From assembly GCA_030052745.1 (NCBI GenBank), contig JANBVO010000053.1, positions 147,247-211,246 of the forward strand: a stretch of 64,000 bases of DNA. Direction: 5' to 3'. The notes beneath the pieces were generated by a model, which searched no databases, was not told the origin of the DNA, and saw only the letters and a program-made list of their open reading frames with translations. Position numbers and translations under genes: made by a program. Position 1 is the stretch's first letter; the number at the start of each line of letters is the position of its first letter. This document shows, one piece after another, positions 1 to 9,131 of the stretch. Source of the DNA: Pleurostoma richardsiae (taxonomy: Eukaryota; Ascomycota; Sordariomycetes; Calosphaeriales; Pleurostomataceae).

Positions 1-668
1 ATAGCGTGTATTCCGCATTGAAACAATGCATATGCGAAGATATATAGCACGGCGCTAAACTTCGTCATGGCTCTGGAGCAGGCATGCCTACACCTTGCAG
101 TAGCAATAATTTGCCCGGCCGAGTCGCGCCGAGATCTCTCCATGAGCGCCCATCTCAGTACGATGTTGGCTCTCTGTCCTCGCCGATATAGGTAGCTTAC
201 ATGCAGTATGATCAGGGCGTCGGGCACTGGACGTCAGCGATTCTCGCAGACACTCAGTTCGTCAACCTTCCTAGGCATGTGTGAGTATTTTCATGGCATA
301 AGACAGTAAGTACCTGTCCGGAGATTCACAAGAGCCGCGACATATATTGTCGACTACGTTCTAACCGAGTACGCTGTATACATGCCGTACACAAGCGGTT
401 TTAAGGGACTGTGCAGCCCCGAGAAGCAAACTGTATACATGGCTTTGTTCCCCAACGTCCGGCTTTACAGCCCTGGGTCATAAGATGTAGTGTCGTCCTC
501 GAGTTGTCTGTTTGAGGAGTTCCTCGTGATCTCGAGTCGGAGAAAAGAAGCACTGCATATTCTGTTAGTAGCTGTCGTTGCTGGAAGGGCTTGGTAGATC
601 TAGGCCTTTCATGTAAGGCACTCTGAGACATACTGGCTCCCTATAATGGACTTGGATGGGACCCCTAG
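1..668. other. Left-edge intergenic stretch
   Basis: No convincing coding region. The short open frames here lack family similarity and splice logic. It probably holds the 3' flank of the SET-domain gene that ends at 669. Confidence 0.5.
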
Positions 669-1388
669 CTATTCTGGTGGCTGGTCAGTGACGTCCCCTT
701 CTCCATCCCGCCGCTTCTCCTCCTCCTCCTCCCTTCTCTTCCCCCAGAATCCCTTCCCATAGCTGACCAAGATCTCCTCCCCCTTCGCGATCCCCCCGCC
801 ACCATCCTTCCCCTTTCCCTTCCCCTTCCCGCCGCCCTTTGCTCCCCCCAGCACCACATACACAGCCATGCACCTCTCCCTCCCATCCCACGCGTCCCGG
901 AACTCGGCGTTCGTGCGCGCCCTCCCCGGCACCCCGCGGTAGTCGTTGACGAACCGCGCCTCGCTGCCCGCTCGCGCCGCGTCCACCGCCACGTCCGCGC
1001 CCCCCGCGCTGTGGTCCAGCCACAGGTCGTAGTCGGACGAGGCGTGCCGCGCCGACCCCGCCGGATGCACCTCGCCGAGGTAGCGCACGACGGGCATCCC
1101 TGGCTTGAGGTCCCGCGCGGCGAAGAGCCCGCGCTGGCCGCAGGCCGGGTGGGAGGGGTCGGTGATGGGCTGGATGCGCACGAGCGGGTTCGGCCCGGGA
1201 CGGAGCAGCTCGGGCGGCAGGGTGGGGAGATCCTCGGCGACCGGGGCTGCGGACGCTGACGGGCGGACCCGGAGGGCCTGGATCTGCGCCTTGGTGAGTT
1301 CCGGGGAGTACAGGGGCGAGGTGAGGAAAGTGATCTCGGGCGGCCAGTTTTTCGGCAAGGCGGTCTTCTGGTTTTGATGGCCGCCCAT
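669..1388 (-). CDS. SET-domain protein (putative lysine methyltransferase)
   Basis: Single exon, 239 residues, ATG at 1388. SET-domain hallmarks are visible: the glycine-rich entry GQRGLFAARDLKPG near residues 84-97, the RFVNDYRG stretch near 144-151 (equivalent to the RFINHS/RFVND core that binds S-adenosylmethionine), NAEF shortly after, and the closing GEEILVSYGKGFW near 202-214 that carries the catalytic-pocket tyrosine. SET proteins of this small fungal type transfer methyl groups from SAM to protein lysines; the substrate cannot be told from sequence. A Gly/Lys low-complexity run lies between the NAEF and GEEI blocks, and the C-terminus is a highly charged Glu/Arg tail. No pre-SET cysteine cluster is present, so a canonical histone H3K9 enzyme is unlikely. 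Confidence 0.85.
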   Translation of the reverse strand: MGGHQNQKTALPKNWPPEITFLTSPLYSPELTKAQIQALRVRPSASAAPVAEDLPTLPPELLRPGPNPLVRIQPITDPSHPACGQRGLFAARDLKPGMPVVRYLGEVHPAGSARHASSDYDLWLDHSAGGADVAVDAARAGSEARFVNDYRGVPGRARTNAEFRDAWDGRERCMAVYVVLGGAKGGGKGKGKGKDGGGGIAKGEEILVSYGKGFWGKRREEEEEKRRDGEGDVTDQPPE

Positions 1389-3808
1389 GGTGCTCGGATG
1401 TTAACAGGTCGTCATGTCGTGGGAATATGTAGCACTCAGCCGTCCGAGGAAAAATCGTTTACCGTGTGTCGTTCTGTAGATGGCTTCTGAGGATATTGTT
1501 GTGTGAATGTGAAGTGAGGAACTAGAATTGGTCAGACGCACGCGGCGCTAACAGCATATTACCTCCCGCGCTCTGAATTCTGTTAGACCACTCAGTTTCA
1601 CTCTCCGACCCGACTGGTACACGAATTATAGTAATAAAAGACTCAATGACTTGATTTATGCACACTCTTCTTATGATATCGACAGCTGCTCGACGCAACG
1701 AAGAGTTACTGCCCAGAAACTAAGCTGTGCCTCGAGTTGGGATATGGTAGAATCGGTATGTATGCCGCAATTCACCAGTTCCGATGAAGTCGGGGTCCAC
1801 GCTCGCCTCAACTTTGTTCAAGCCCTCATGCCGTGCCGCTCCCATAATATCATAGCAGTCTATCTAGCGGACATCCATTCCCTCTCCAAGGATCCCATCT
1901 TGCCCCTAGCTTCCGTCCATTGGCCTTGTTGGTGTGCAGGAGTTTCTCGCCGAGGGTATCTCTAGCACCCCGCAAGCTTCCAAGCCCCTGACAGCATATT
2001 CGTTGCCTCTATCCCTTTTCTTTGCAATCTGTTGCGGTTCGTTTTGCTTGCTGCACTTGGCCTAGGCGACTGTCCTAACGACCCGTCAGGGTCCAGAGTC
2101 GCGTTGAGAAGAAGGCTCAAGGAGATCAACTACGCTCTTCGCCGGCAGGTTGCGTATAGCCCAAAGCTCATCAGTGTAAGAGCTATAAGAACAACGAGTA
2201 GTGCAATGGCGACTTGTCCTCCTCCAGTAGGCCCGTTCGTTCTAGGCATAGTGACAACAGAGGCTGTGGGCATAGTGCATGAGGGCCTGGTGGCCATTCC
2301 GTGAAAATAGATGAGGGAGGCAGGGGCACTGAAGCTCAGGCTTGAACTTCCTGTCGTGAGACAGTTGCCGAAATTCCTCTGGGGGAATATGATGCATTAT
2401 ATGGCATGCTGATGGATTTCCTAGGTGGTCTTGTTGTACGCGGAGCTCATCTTGGCAGTCTTGACGCGCAATGTCCTCAGTCAGATGTCACGAACGCCTT
2501 GATATTCAAGTGTGGCCGAAGTGATGAGATGGGAGTTGCCTGTCATATTTCAGGGGGAACCATATCTGAAGGTGCCTCTGGTATGTAATAAAAAAGCAAC
2601 GCAGGCTTAAGCCAGGGTAAATCGACTCGTGGAAGATCGGGTCCTAGTGGGCTGAGTCTTGCGGATGACAATAGAGGCTTGAACTGCGGCAAAAATGGCG
2701 AGATGCCATTACCACTGACCCTCATATCCTGGGTTAGCCAGCCGGAGTTCTTTATTACCCGTGCTGAAAGCCATTCAGGGGTCGTATGCACCGGCAGGCC
2801 GTGAATCATACTGAGAAGTGATATCCGCTCTTTGTTTTGTACACAGTTGGCTTGCTGTCGTGTTTCATCCTGCACAGTAGCGAATGATTCCAGGGTGACA
2901 GGTAATCATCTATCAGTCATCTGCCAAAGACAGAACAAAAGAAGTAGGTATCTTCGTTAGCTATGCTGTAATGTCCAAACTGATGTCTTCGCCAGCTCCC
3001 CCAGCTCGGTATTCCACCAGTTCGACAGTAACTCCGTTCTTCTACCACCTTCAGGAACGGACGATACGCTCTCCGAAGGTCCTCTCTTGTTCAACTACTC
3101 TTCGTTAATCCGTTTCTTTTTGCCCAGCCAGTCCAAGAGATGGGGTGGTTCTATAATGACCACGAGAGCTTCATGTGCTAGGCCGGCAGTATTCAACATT
3201 TGTTGTTCCCTGTGCTTGATCCCCGGTTGTGCCCGGCTGACGAAGGCTGAGTGATGTTCTTAACCATGCTGTGGAGGGCAGTCCGCCATAAACAACTAAG
3301 AAAGGCCCAAAAAAATTCAATCTCTCTGTCAAGGTAAACCAAAGAAAGGTAGCACACCCTAAGCTCTGTCACAACCATCCGGACTAACGAGGAACAGGAC
3401 TTCCCCAAAAAGACAACGCTTGTTGCTGGAGGCAACGTCCTGTAGCTGATTCGAACCGACATGGTCATGAAGAGAGACTAAGCTAGATAAAATCTAGGAC
3501 GTGCCCTCAGAGAATTGGCGAAGTGAGTGTAGGGATCATCGGGTTGCAGAATTGAGGCTCTGATGATGTTTCGATACTTTGTTCTCCCCACTCAATCGGT
3601 CCCTGGGAGCTTGTCGTACGGATGACGTCACTACCGATGATGAGCTCCTTGAGATCAACTGAATGACACGCCGAACAACAAAAACAACCTCTGGCCAGTC
3701 TCTTATTGTGTCTATTTCCAATCTACCTTTGAAGTGCCTATTTTCTAATCCAATTGGCATCCAACAAGTCTCTTTTACAGACGCACGATCCTTTACTGCT
3801 TCTCCAAG
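1389..3808. other. 2.4 kb gene-poor interval
   Basis: No recognised family in any frame. One 55-codon membrane ORF (2130-2297, minus strand) is listed separately. Other frames of 80-110 codons (1651-1965, 2543-2875, 3193-3468) show no recognisable motif. Confidence 0.5.
2130..2297 (-). CDS. Possible single-pass membrane micro-ORF, 55 residues
   Basis: ATG at 2297, TAG at 2130-2132. The product has a Thr/Pro/Ser-rich N-terminal part, a Gly-rich linker (TGGG), then a strong hydrophobic helix of about 20 residues (VAIALLVVLIALTLMSFGLY, residues 29-48) and a positively charged end (CRRRA). That layout matches a single-span type III or signal-anchor micro-protein, or one exon of a larger transmembrane protein. 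No family is recognised and the coding nature is unproven. The sequence just before the stop (GC then GTAG) could also be read as a weak splice donor. Confidence 0.25.
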   Translation of the reverse strand: MATRPSCTMPTASVVTMPRTNGPTGGGQVAIALLVVLIALTLMSFGLYATCRRRA

Positions 3809-4231
3809 ATGGCCTATCTCCAACCGCTCCGCTCTCTCCTGAGGACTCAGACTCCCTCTCTTGCACGCCGGATACCCGCCGCATCCGTCCCCGCCACCCG
3901 CAGCTATACCGGCACGGCGAGGTTGTTCGCCTACAAAGACGACCAGGACCGCAACTCCCTGAAGCCCAAGACCACAGAGGAGACACAGAGCGGCACAGCC
4001 AGCGAGGCCGCGGCCCAGGACGAGGCGTTCGACTCCTCCAAGACGTCGCCGGAGGAGGAGAGAAGGAGTGCCAATCGCGATGGTAGCCCGCTTGAGGTCA
4101 GTGGCGCGAACCAGGGTGTCTCCAAGCCGCAGGGGGACAAGGATAAGGAGAAGGAGTGGCAGAAGGGCAGCACGAATAAGAAGAGCAGCCGCGGCGGGAG
4201 CCCGGAGAAGAGTGGAAAGCCGCCTATTTAG
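3809..4231 (+). CDS. Small Pezizomycotina-specific protein with mitochondrial-type leader
   Basis: Single exon, 140 residues. The first ~40 residues are Arg/Ser/Leu-rich without acidic residues (SLLRTQTPSLARRIP then RSYTGTARLF), a classic matrix-targeting presequence ending near an R-x-Y/F site. The rest is hydrophilic, disordered and rich in Lys, Glu and Ser, with the blocks NSLKPK, AFDSSKTSPEEE and PLEVSGANQGVSKPQG. I recall this block order from uncharacterised conserved proteins of filamentous ascomycetes. No catalytic motif or membrane span is visible. Function unknown; matrix localisation is inferred. It converges with the RING gene downstream. Confidence 0.8.
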   Translation: MAYLQPLRSLLRTQTPSLARRIPAASVPATRSYTGTARLFAYKDDQDRNSLKPKTTEETQSGTASEAAAQDEAFDSSKTSPEEERRSANRDGSPLEVSGANQGVSKPQGDKDKEKEWQKGSTNKKSSRGGSPEKSGKPPI

Positions 4232-4546
4232 TTGGCCCGGTGCAGACACTGCAGATGGTGAGGTGATGAGGAGACAGACGACAGCAGACTGGATGGTGGT
4301 GGCATAAGCAGGCACCGACAGGGGCCCACGCCTATATTATATCATAAGAGGGACAGGGCGACAGCTTTAGGAATCGAGCGAGAGGATGAATCGAATCATT
4401 CGACCTAATCCCATCACAAATGCTCAGAACGCCTCGTGCAAATACCGCCATTCCTGCGAACGGCTCCATTCGTGACCTCATCTTGCCTCCCAGTAGACCC
4501 CAATGCCGCTTCTCTTCAACGCATGAAAACCGATCAATTGTCGGCA
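4232..4546. other. Convergent intergenic region
   Basis: 315 nt between two tail-to-tail stop codons. It presumably carries both 3' UTRs; nothing else is seen. Confidence 0.5.
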
Positions 4547-5237
4547 TTAGCTATACAAGCCGTCGTTGTAGTCCTCCTCATCATCGTCATCGACGGGTAT
4601 CACCGGCTCCTTCTTCTTCGTCAGGTCCTTCCTGCACAGCGGGCACGTCCCCTTGCTCAGCAGCCACGGGCCGACGCACTCGAGGTCGAACCGGTGGCTG
4701 TGGTGGCACGGCAGCTCGACGACGAGGCAGTACTCGTCGTCCAGGTAGCGCTCCGCGCAGATGGGGCACGCCTCGTCCTGCCCGAGCCTCTTGCGCGGCA
4801 CGCGGTCCAGCGAGTCCAGGTACTCCTGCGACACGCCCGGGACCGCCGCCGGCGGGTTGGCGATGTCGTCCTGCAACGCCTCGATCATGCCGCGCAGCAG
4901 CGACTCGTTGTCACCGGAGGGCGCGTCGCGCGCCAGGAGCTCCATCTGGTCCTGCACGAGGCGGAAGAGCGCCGCCATGTCGACGGGGGTGGCGGTCGCG
5001 TGCGGGTTGTTGTGGCCCTCCGGGGCGGAGAGGGGCGAGGAGGTCGAGATCTGGTGGAGGTGCGAGGTGAAGGAGGACATGTCGACCTGCCGCCGGCGCC
5101 GGTCGTCTGTCGGCTTGATGCCGTGCTCGACTGTGGTACTAGCTGTCAGTCACTGCAACCCATTGACGAGGAAACATGCGCCTAGACGGCGGTTTGCCAG
5201 ATGGCGGGGTATACGTACTCTCGTATTGCGACGCCAT
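4547..5237 (-). CDS. RING-H2 finger protein (putative E3 ubiquitin ligase)
   Basis: Two exons: 5219-5237 and 4547-5130, with an 88-nt intron (donor GTACGT, acceptor ACCACAG). The first exon codes only MASQYE plus one base; joining gives MASQYEIEHGIKP, 200 residues in all. The RING lies at about residues 128-172: CPIC, then PCHHSHRFDLEC, then CPLC. Spacing is RING-H2-like, although the usual FHxxC is FDLEC here, so one zinc ligand may be Asp or the preceding His. A helical segment (DMAALFRLVQDQMELLA) precedes it and an acidic tail (DDDDEEDYND) follows. Such proteins recruit an E2 and ubiquitinate substrates; targets are unknown. An internal ATG (5080) gives a shorter version if the intron is retained. 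Confidence 0.85.
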
Positions 5238-5822
5238 CGCCGGATCGATTTGAGGTTTCCTTCTCTTCTGGAGAGAATGGCACTGGTCGCAAATGTTATG
5301 AGGGCGTCATGCGCAGGTCTGAGAGGTGGTTGCGAACGAGGATAAGAACAGTGGTTGCGACTGCTTCAGGGTATCGGTGTTCTTTTCGAACTACTGTGAC
5401 AGCCCACGAAGGCTGCAGTGCGAAGGTGTAAGCTGGCGGGTAATAGTGGGCCGCCTTGGCCAGGCACATCTGATGACGAGAACGGCATTTACGACTGTCT
5501 GCACGCACGGCCACGCCGGGAGCCAAGCAAGCGAGGACAGTCGGGCTCGGAGGAGCAATCACACCGCAAGGCGAAAACAAACTAACCGCAGCTGCTGTCC
5601 TCCGCCGGAGCAATGGCAACATCTGATACTGGCCTATTACTAAACCGCTTATTTTATGCTTGCAGCTTGATGGCTTGTTATCCTGCCATCCCGTCTCGCC
5701 CGACTTGGGGAACCATGACTAGTGCACTTTGCAAATGAATGAGAGCTCATAGCTTTGATGGATGCTAAATGGAGCGCCGGATGTGGATAACGTTATCCAT
5801 TCCAGCTGCCTCGGAGCAAAGT

Positions 5823-5840
5823 CCACCCACCCACCCACCA
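5823..5840. repeat. CCCA simple repeat
   Basis: About four copies of the tetramer CCCA in the FMP52 upstream region. The G-strand could act as a weak zinc-finger or Myb binding tract. No more can be said. Confidence 0.7.
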
Positions 5841-5915
5841 CCATGTGGCTCCCCAGCTGCCGTCTAGGGGAGAGGGAGCCTGGGGACTGACCTCATACTC
5901 CGTAGTTCCTGACGG

Positions 5916-5923
5916 TATAAAAG
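5916..5923 (+). promoter_or_regulatory. TATA box of FMP52
   Basis: TATAAAAG lies 189 nt upstream of the FMP52 start codon and is followed by a CA-rich leader. An AGGGG pentamer (5866-5870), the core of the fungal stress response element, lies about 50 nt further upstream. A TATA box plus STRE is typical of stress-inducible fungal genes; inducibility here is inferred. Confidence 0.55.
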
Positions 5924-6104
5924 CCCGTGTGTTCGGTTTGACCTGTGACCTTAATCAGGACATCTAGTCCGGCGTGTTTTAACCACTCCTCCAGCCCCCG
6001 AACAATCCTACAGCTATTCAGAGGACTCTAACACCCTGAAGACATACCTAAATTAGAAACAAAATACCTTTGACAGAAGCACCAAAACATCACCCGAGCT
6101 CGCA

Positions 6105-6809
6105 ATGGCCACCGCAGCAGTCTTCGGCAGCACCGGCCTCGTCGGATCGCACATCCTCCAGAGCCTCCTCTCCACCGACGCCGTCTCGGCTGTGCAGACC
6201 ATCTCGCGCCGCGCCCCCGAGGCCGCCTCCTCCGCGAACAGCGCCAAGCTGCACACCGTCGTCGACGCCGACAACTCCACCTGGGCGTCCAAGCTCGCCT
6301 CGCTGCAGCCCAAGCCCTCCATCGTGCTCTCCGCGCTGGGCACGACCCGCGCTGACGCCGGCTCCATCGAGGCGCAGTGGAAGATCGACCACGACCTCAA
6401 CGTCGACATCGCCAAGGCGGCCAAGGAGGCCGGCGTGCGCACCTTCGTCTTCATTTCCAGCGCGGGCACGCGCGGACTCGTCTCTGGGGCGGTGCCCTAC
6501 AGCAAGATGAAGGTGGGCGTCGAGGACAGCATCAAGGAGCTCGGCTTCGAGCACGCCGTCATCGTGCGCCCGGGTCTGATCCTCGGGCAGCGCGAGCGGC
6601 CCAAGACGCCGTGGGTGGTCGCCTTCGTCAAGGGCTTGGGGAGGATCAGCCAGGTGGTGCAGGACAAGATCGGCCAGGAGGGTGAGGAGATCGGCAGGGC
6701 GGCCGTGAAGGCGGCGCTGCTGGCCGATGAAGGGAAGGCGCCCAGCAACTACTGGATCCTGGATGGGAATGATATCGTGAAGCTTGGAAGGGTGGAGAAG
6801 ACGGAATAA
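6105..6809 (+). CDS. FMP52: FMP52-like mitochondrial NAD(P)-binding protein
   Basis: Single exon, 234 residues, close to the usual length of the FMP52/HTATIP2 (TIP30) family of atypical short-chain dehydrogenases. The N-terminus carries the dinucleotide-binding motif GSTGLVG (residues 8-14). LSALGTTRADAGS lies near residues 75-87, FISSAGTRG near 116-124, and YSKMKVGVED matches the family's YxxxK catalytic pair. RPGLILGQRERP is a family signature. Yeast Fmp52 is found in highly purified mitochondria, at the outer membrane, and is induced by stress; the substrate is unknown. No cleavable presequence is evident, which fits outer-membrane association. The upstream TATA and AGGGG elements fit stress induction. 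Confidence 0.9.
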   Translation: MATAAVFGSTGLVGSHILQSLLSTDAVSAVQTISRRAPEAASSANSAKLHTVVDADNSTWASKLASLQPKPSIVLSALGTTRADAGSIEAQWKIDHDLNVDIAKAAKEAGVRTFVFISSAGTRGLVSGAVPYSKMKVGVEDSIKELGFEHAVIVRPGLILGQRERPKTPWVVAFVKGLGRISQVVQDKIGQEGEEIGRAAVKAALLADEGKAPSNYWILDGNDIVKLGRVEKTE

Positions 6810-8034
6810 GGGGAAATGACGAGAATGAGTGGTCTGGGAGGTACTTCAGGGGACACCGCTGGAAAGTACCAAGAGACGATCATCCCCTGAGAGGACTGAG
6901 GGAGGCGCCGTATGCTAGGAAAGAGACAGGATGGCGTTTTCGGTTGGCTTCTGGGCACAATCCTTTCTTTTTCTTGCATTGCCCCTTTTGCTTGTTTCCA
7001 GAGATACCTTAGTGACAATGAGCTGTAAGTAGGAGACGGCATAGTCGGATGTTGCAGAGACGTGACTACCATGGGCAATGGATCTTCGAGTCTTCGGTCA
7101 ACTTGTTACACTAAACTACCCAACGTGAGACAAACGTGATGATCCCGTAGGATGCGTCACTCCATCTCTCTCACGTGGCACCGGGGAGATATCTGGGGCG
7201 AGGAGGTCGAACGGTCCATGTCTCGGGATCGCCCTCTCACTGTGCAACCACACGGCGGACGGGGATTTCCTGTGAACAGGACTGAGATACAGGCCGGAAA
7301 CCTGAACATTGCTACACCACCTCCTTCTGCACCCTAGGGTCAGTAACCCTTAAAGACAGACTTCACATGAGAACTGTGGTCCACACCTTGGCCAGAGTCC
7401 CGGCCTTGTCTGCACTTGCATGTCACCCTCAGCCAGCACCTTGCACCTTGCATGGCCGCCAGTCAGGCGGGCCCGGCGTTGCACAGAGACAAGCTCGTGC
7501 GATCTCAGGAAGAGCACGAACAGACAGACAGCCAAGTGAAGTTGAAGTTGATCGATCTCCCAAGACATAAGACGGCACTAGCATTGTGTCAGCACCTTGA
7601 TTCCCTCGTGAGGCCCCATGTCGACCAATCGGCGTCTTCAACGCCGTGCTTACACGCCTTCTCCCGTCCAGGGTCCCGACAAAGTGGATCGCACCCGATG
7701 TCGAGATGCCCCACCATCACCGAAACCCCGCGAAACATCTCTCTCACTTCGGTGCGCCTGCTGCTGCTGCCTTATCCTCACTTCACCTTGTCCTCTACAG
7801 CCTGTGAATTCTGATCTTTCTCTTTTCCTATAGTGTATCTGCCTCCGTGTCGCAAACGGATTTTCAATTAGACGAGTGAGCACCATGAAAAATACAACTC
7901 CAAATCTCAAGGATCTCCGCGCTGACATATATGCAGACACACAGCATATAACCTCTCACTAGCCCACCCATCTCTCATCTCGCAGGATCGCCGTCGCCGT
8001 ACTGCTGTCCTCCTGTCCCACCTGACACATCACG
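6810..8034. other. Intergenic region FMP52 to FMN1
   Basis: 1.2 kb containing the FMP52 3' flank and the FMN1 promoter. Open frames here (for example 7350-7814) lack recognisable domains and overlap on both strands. No clear TATA box or gene seen. Confidence 0.45.
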
Positions 8035-8678
8035 ATGGGCAGCAGCGCAAGGCCTCTCATAGTGGGGTCCGACTCCGGCCCGGAGCCTCCCTTCCCGCTG
8101 CGCATGGAGGGCAAGGTGATATCTGGGTTCGGTCGCGGATCCAAAGAGGTGAGTAAACCCCCGTCTTCGGTAGCAAGACCCGTCACTGACACCAAAACCA
8201 GCTGGGCATCCCGACCGCCAACCTGCCCGTGGACGCCTCAGTCACCCCCTGGATCGCCGACATCCGGTCGGGCGTCTACTTCGGCTGGGCCGCCCTCGAC
8301 CTGCCCGCCGCGCACCCGGACCACCGCCCCAGCGCCGCCTCCTCCTTCACCGTCTTCCCCATGGTCATGTCCATCGGCTACAACCCCTTCTACAAGAACG
8401 AGGTGCGCAGCGCCGAGGTGCACGTGCTGCACCGCTTCGGCGGCGACTTCTACGGCGCCACCATGCGCCTGCTCGTCCTCGGCTTCATCCGCGAGGAGAG
8501 GGACTACAGCGGCCTCGAGGCCCTCATCGAGGACATCAACTTCGATTGCGACGTCGCGCGGCGGAGCCTGGACCGCGAGGCGTGGAAGCCCAGGGACGTG
8601 GAGGTGGTCATGGGCGAGACGGACCCCAGCGCGGAGAAGGTCCGGGGCAAGCTGGACTGCGCGTGGCTCGTGAGTTAG
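8035..8678 (+). CDS. FMN1: Riboflavin kinase
   Basis: Two exons, 8035-8148 and 8202-8678, separated by a 53-nt intron (GTGAGT...ACCAG); 196 residues. Riboflavin kinase phosphorylates riboflavin with ATP to give FMN, the first step in flavin coenzyme synthesis. Family signatures are present: the glycine-rich [21 protein letters not shown] block (residues 26-46, interrupted by the intron), which forms the ATP/Mg site including the PTAN motif; YFGWA; the FPMVMSIGYNPFYKNEVRSAEVHVLH stretch containing the conserved Asn and the catalytic Glu; and FIREERDYSGLEALIEDI. The length matches monofunctional fungal Fmn1, with no fused FAD synthetase domain. No targeting peptide is obvious. Confidence 0.95.
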
Positions 8679-9131
8679 ACGGGGTGGGCAGCTTAAGACG
8701 TTGGAGATCCGGGCTGTCCCTGGTTGGCGGAGTTCACTTTCGACCGGCTGACGAGGCACGACTTCCTGCGACAGGAGGACCGTCTCGTTTATTCCTCGGG
8801 AAGTTTCTTGTATCACGGTCGTCGAGTAAAGGTAGACAGACTATAGACACCTTGGAGTGATCGGGAATGCGACTTATTCAACATAGACAAGATAACGGGT
8901 ATATAGTTTCCCTATATGCAAAAGGGCCGCCCATTGCGATTACTACTGATGGGTAGAGCGCGGAAAAAGAAGGTCCGCTTGCTCGATATCTCCGACAGAG
9001 AGAGCATGTAGAAACGGCAAAGAAGGTATCCCGAGACGCCAGTCCGGTCCGCAGAACACCAGCCCCATGCCCAGGGAGCACCGCTCCCGATAGCTTTTTG
9101 TACCATACCTGTTTTCCGTCCAGAAATGCAC
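8679..9131. other. Convergent intergenic region
   Basis: 453 nt between the FMN1 and acuK stop codons. It probably consists of the two 3' UTRs; no gene seen. Confidence 0.45.

Larger units (their letters stand above)
5238..6104. other. Divergent promoter region, RING gene / FMP52
   Basis: 867 nt between two outward-facing start codons. It holds a CCCA-type pyrimidine repeat at 5823-5840, an AGGGG stress-response-like pentamer at 5866-5870 and a TATA box at 5916-5923. No coding region seen. Confidence 0.5.

Noticed and set aside
3441-3475. GGTTCGAATC on the minus strand, resembling a tRNA B box
   Set aside because: The flanks do not form a T-arm stem and no A box or acceptor stem is present.
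3536-4315. 259-codon minus-strand frame over the small mitochondrial gene
   Set aside because: The sense-strand gene has a leader peptide and remembered conserved blocks; the antisense product does not.
4436-5185. 249-codon plus-strand frame over the RING gene
   Set aside because: Antisense shadow; Arg/Val/Leu-rich without domains.
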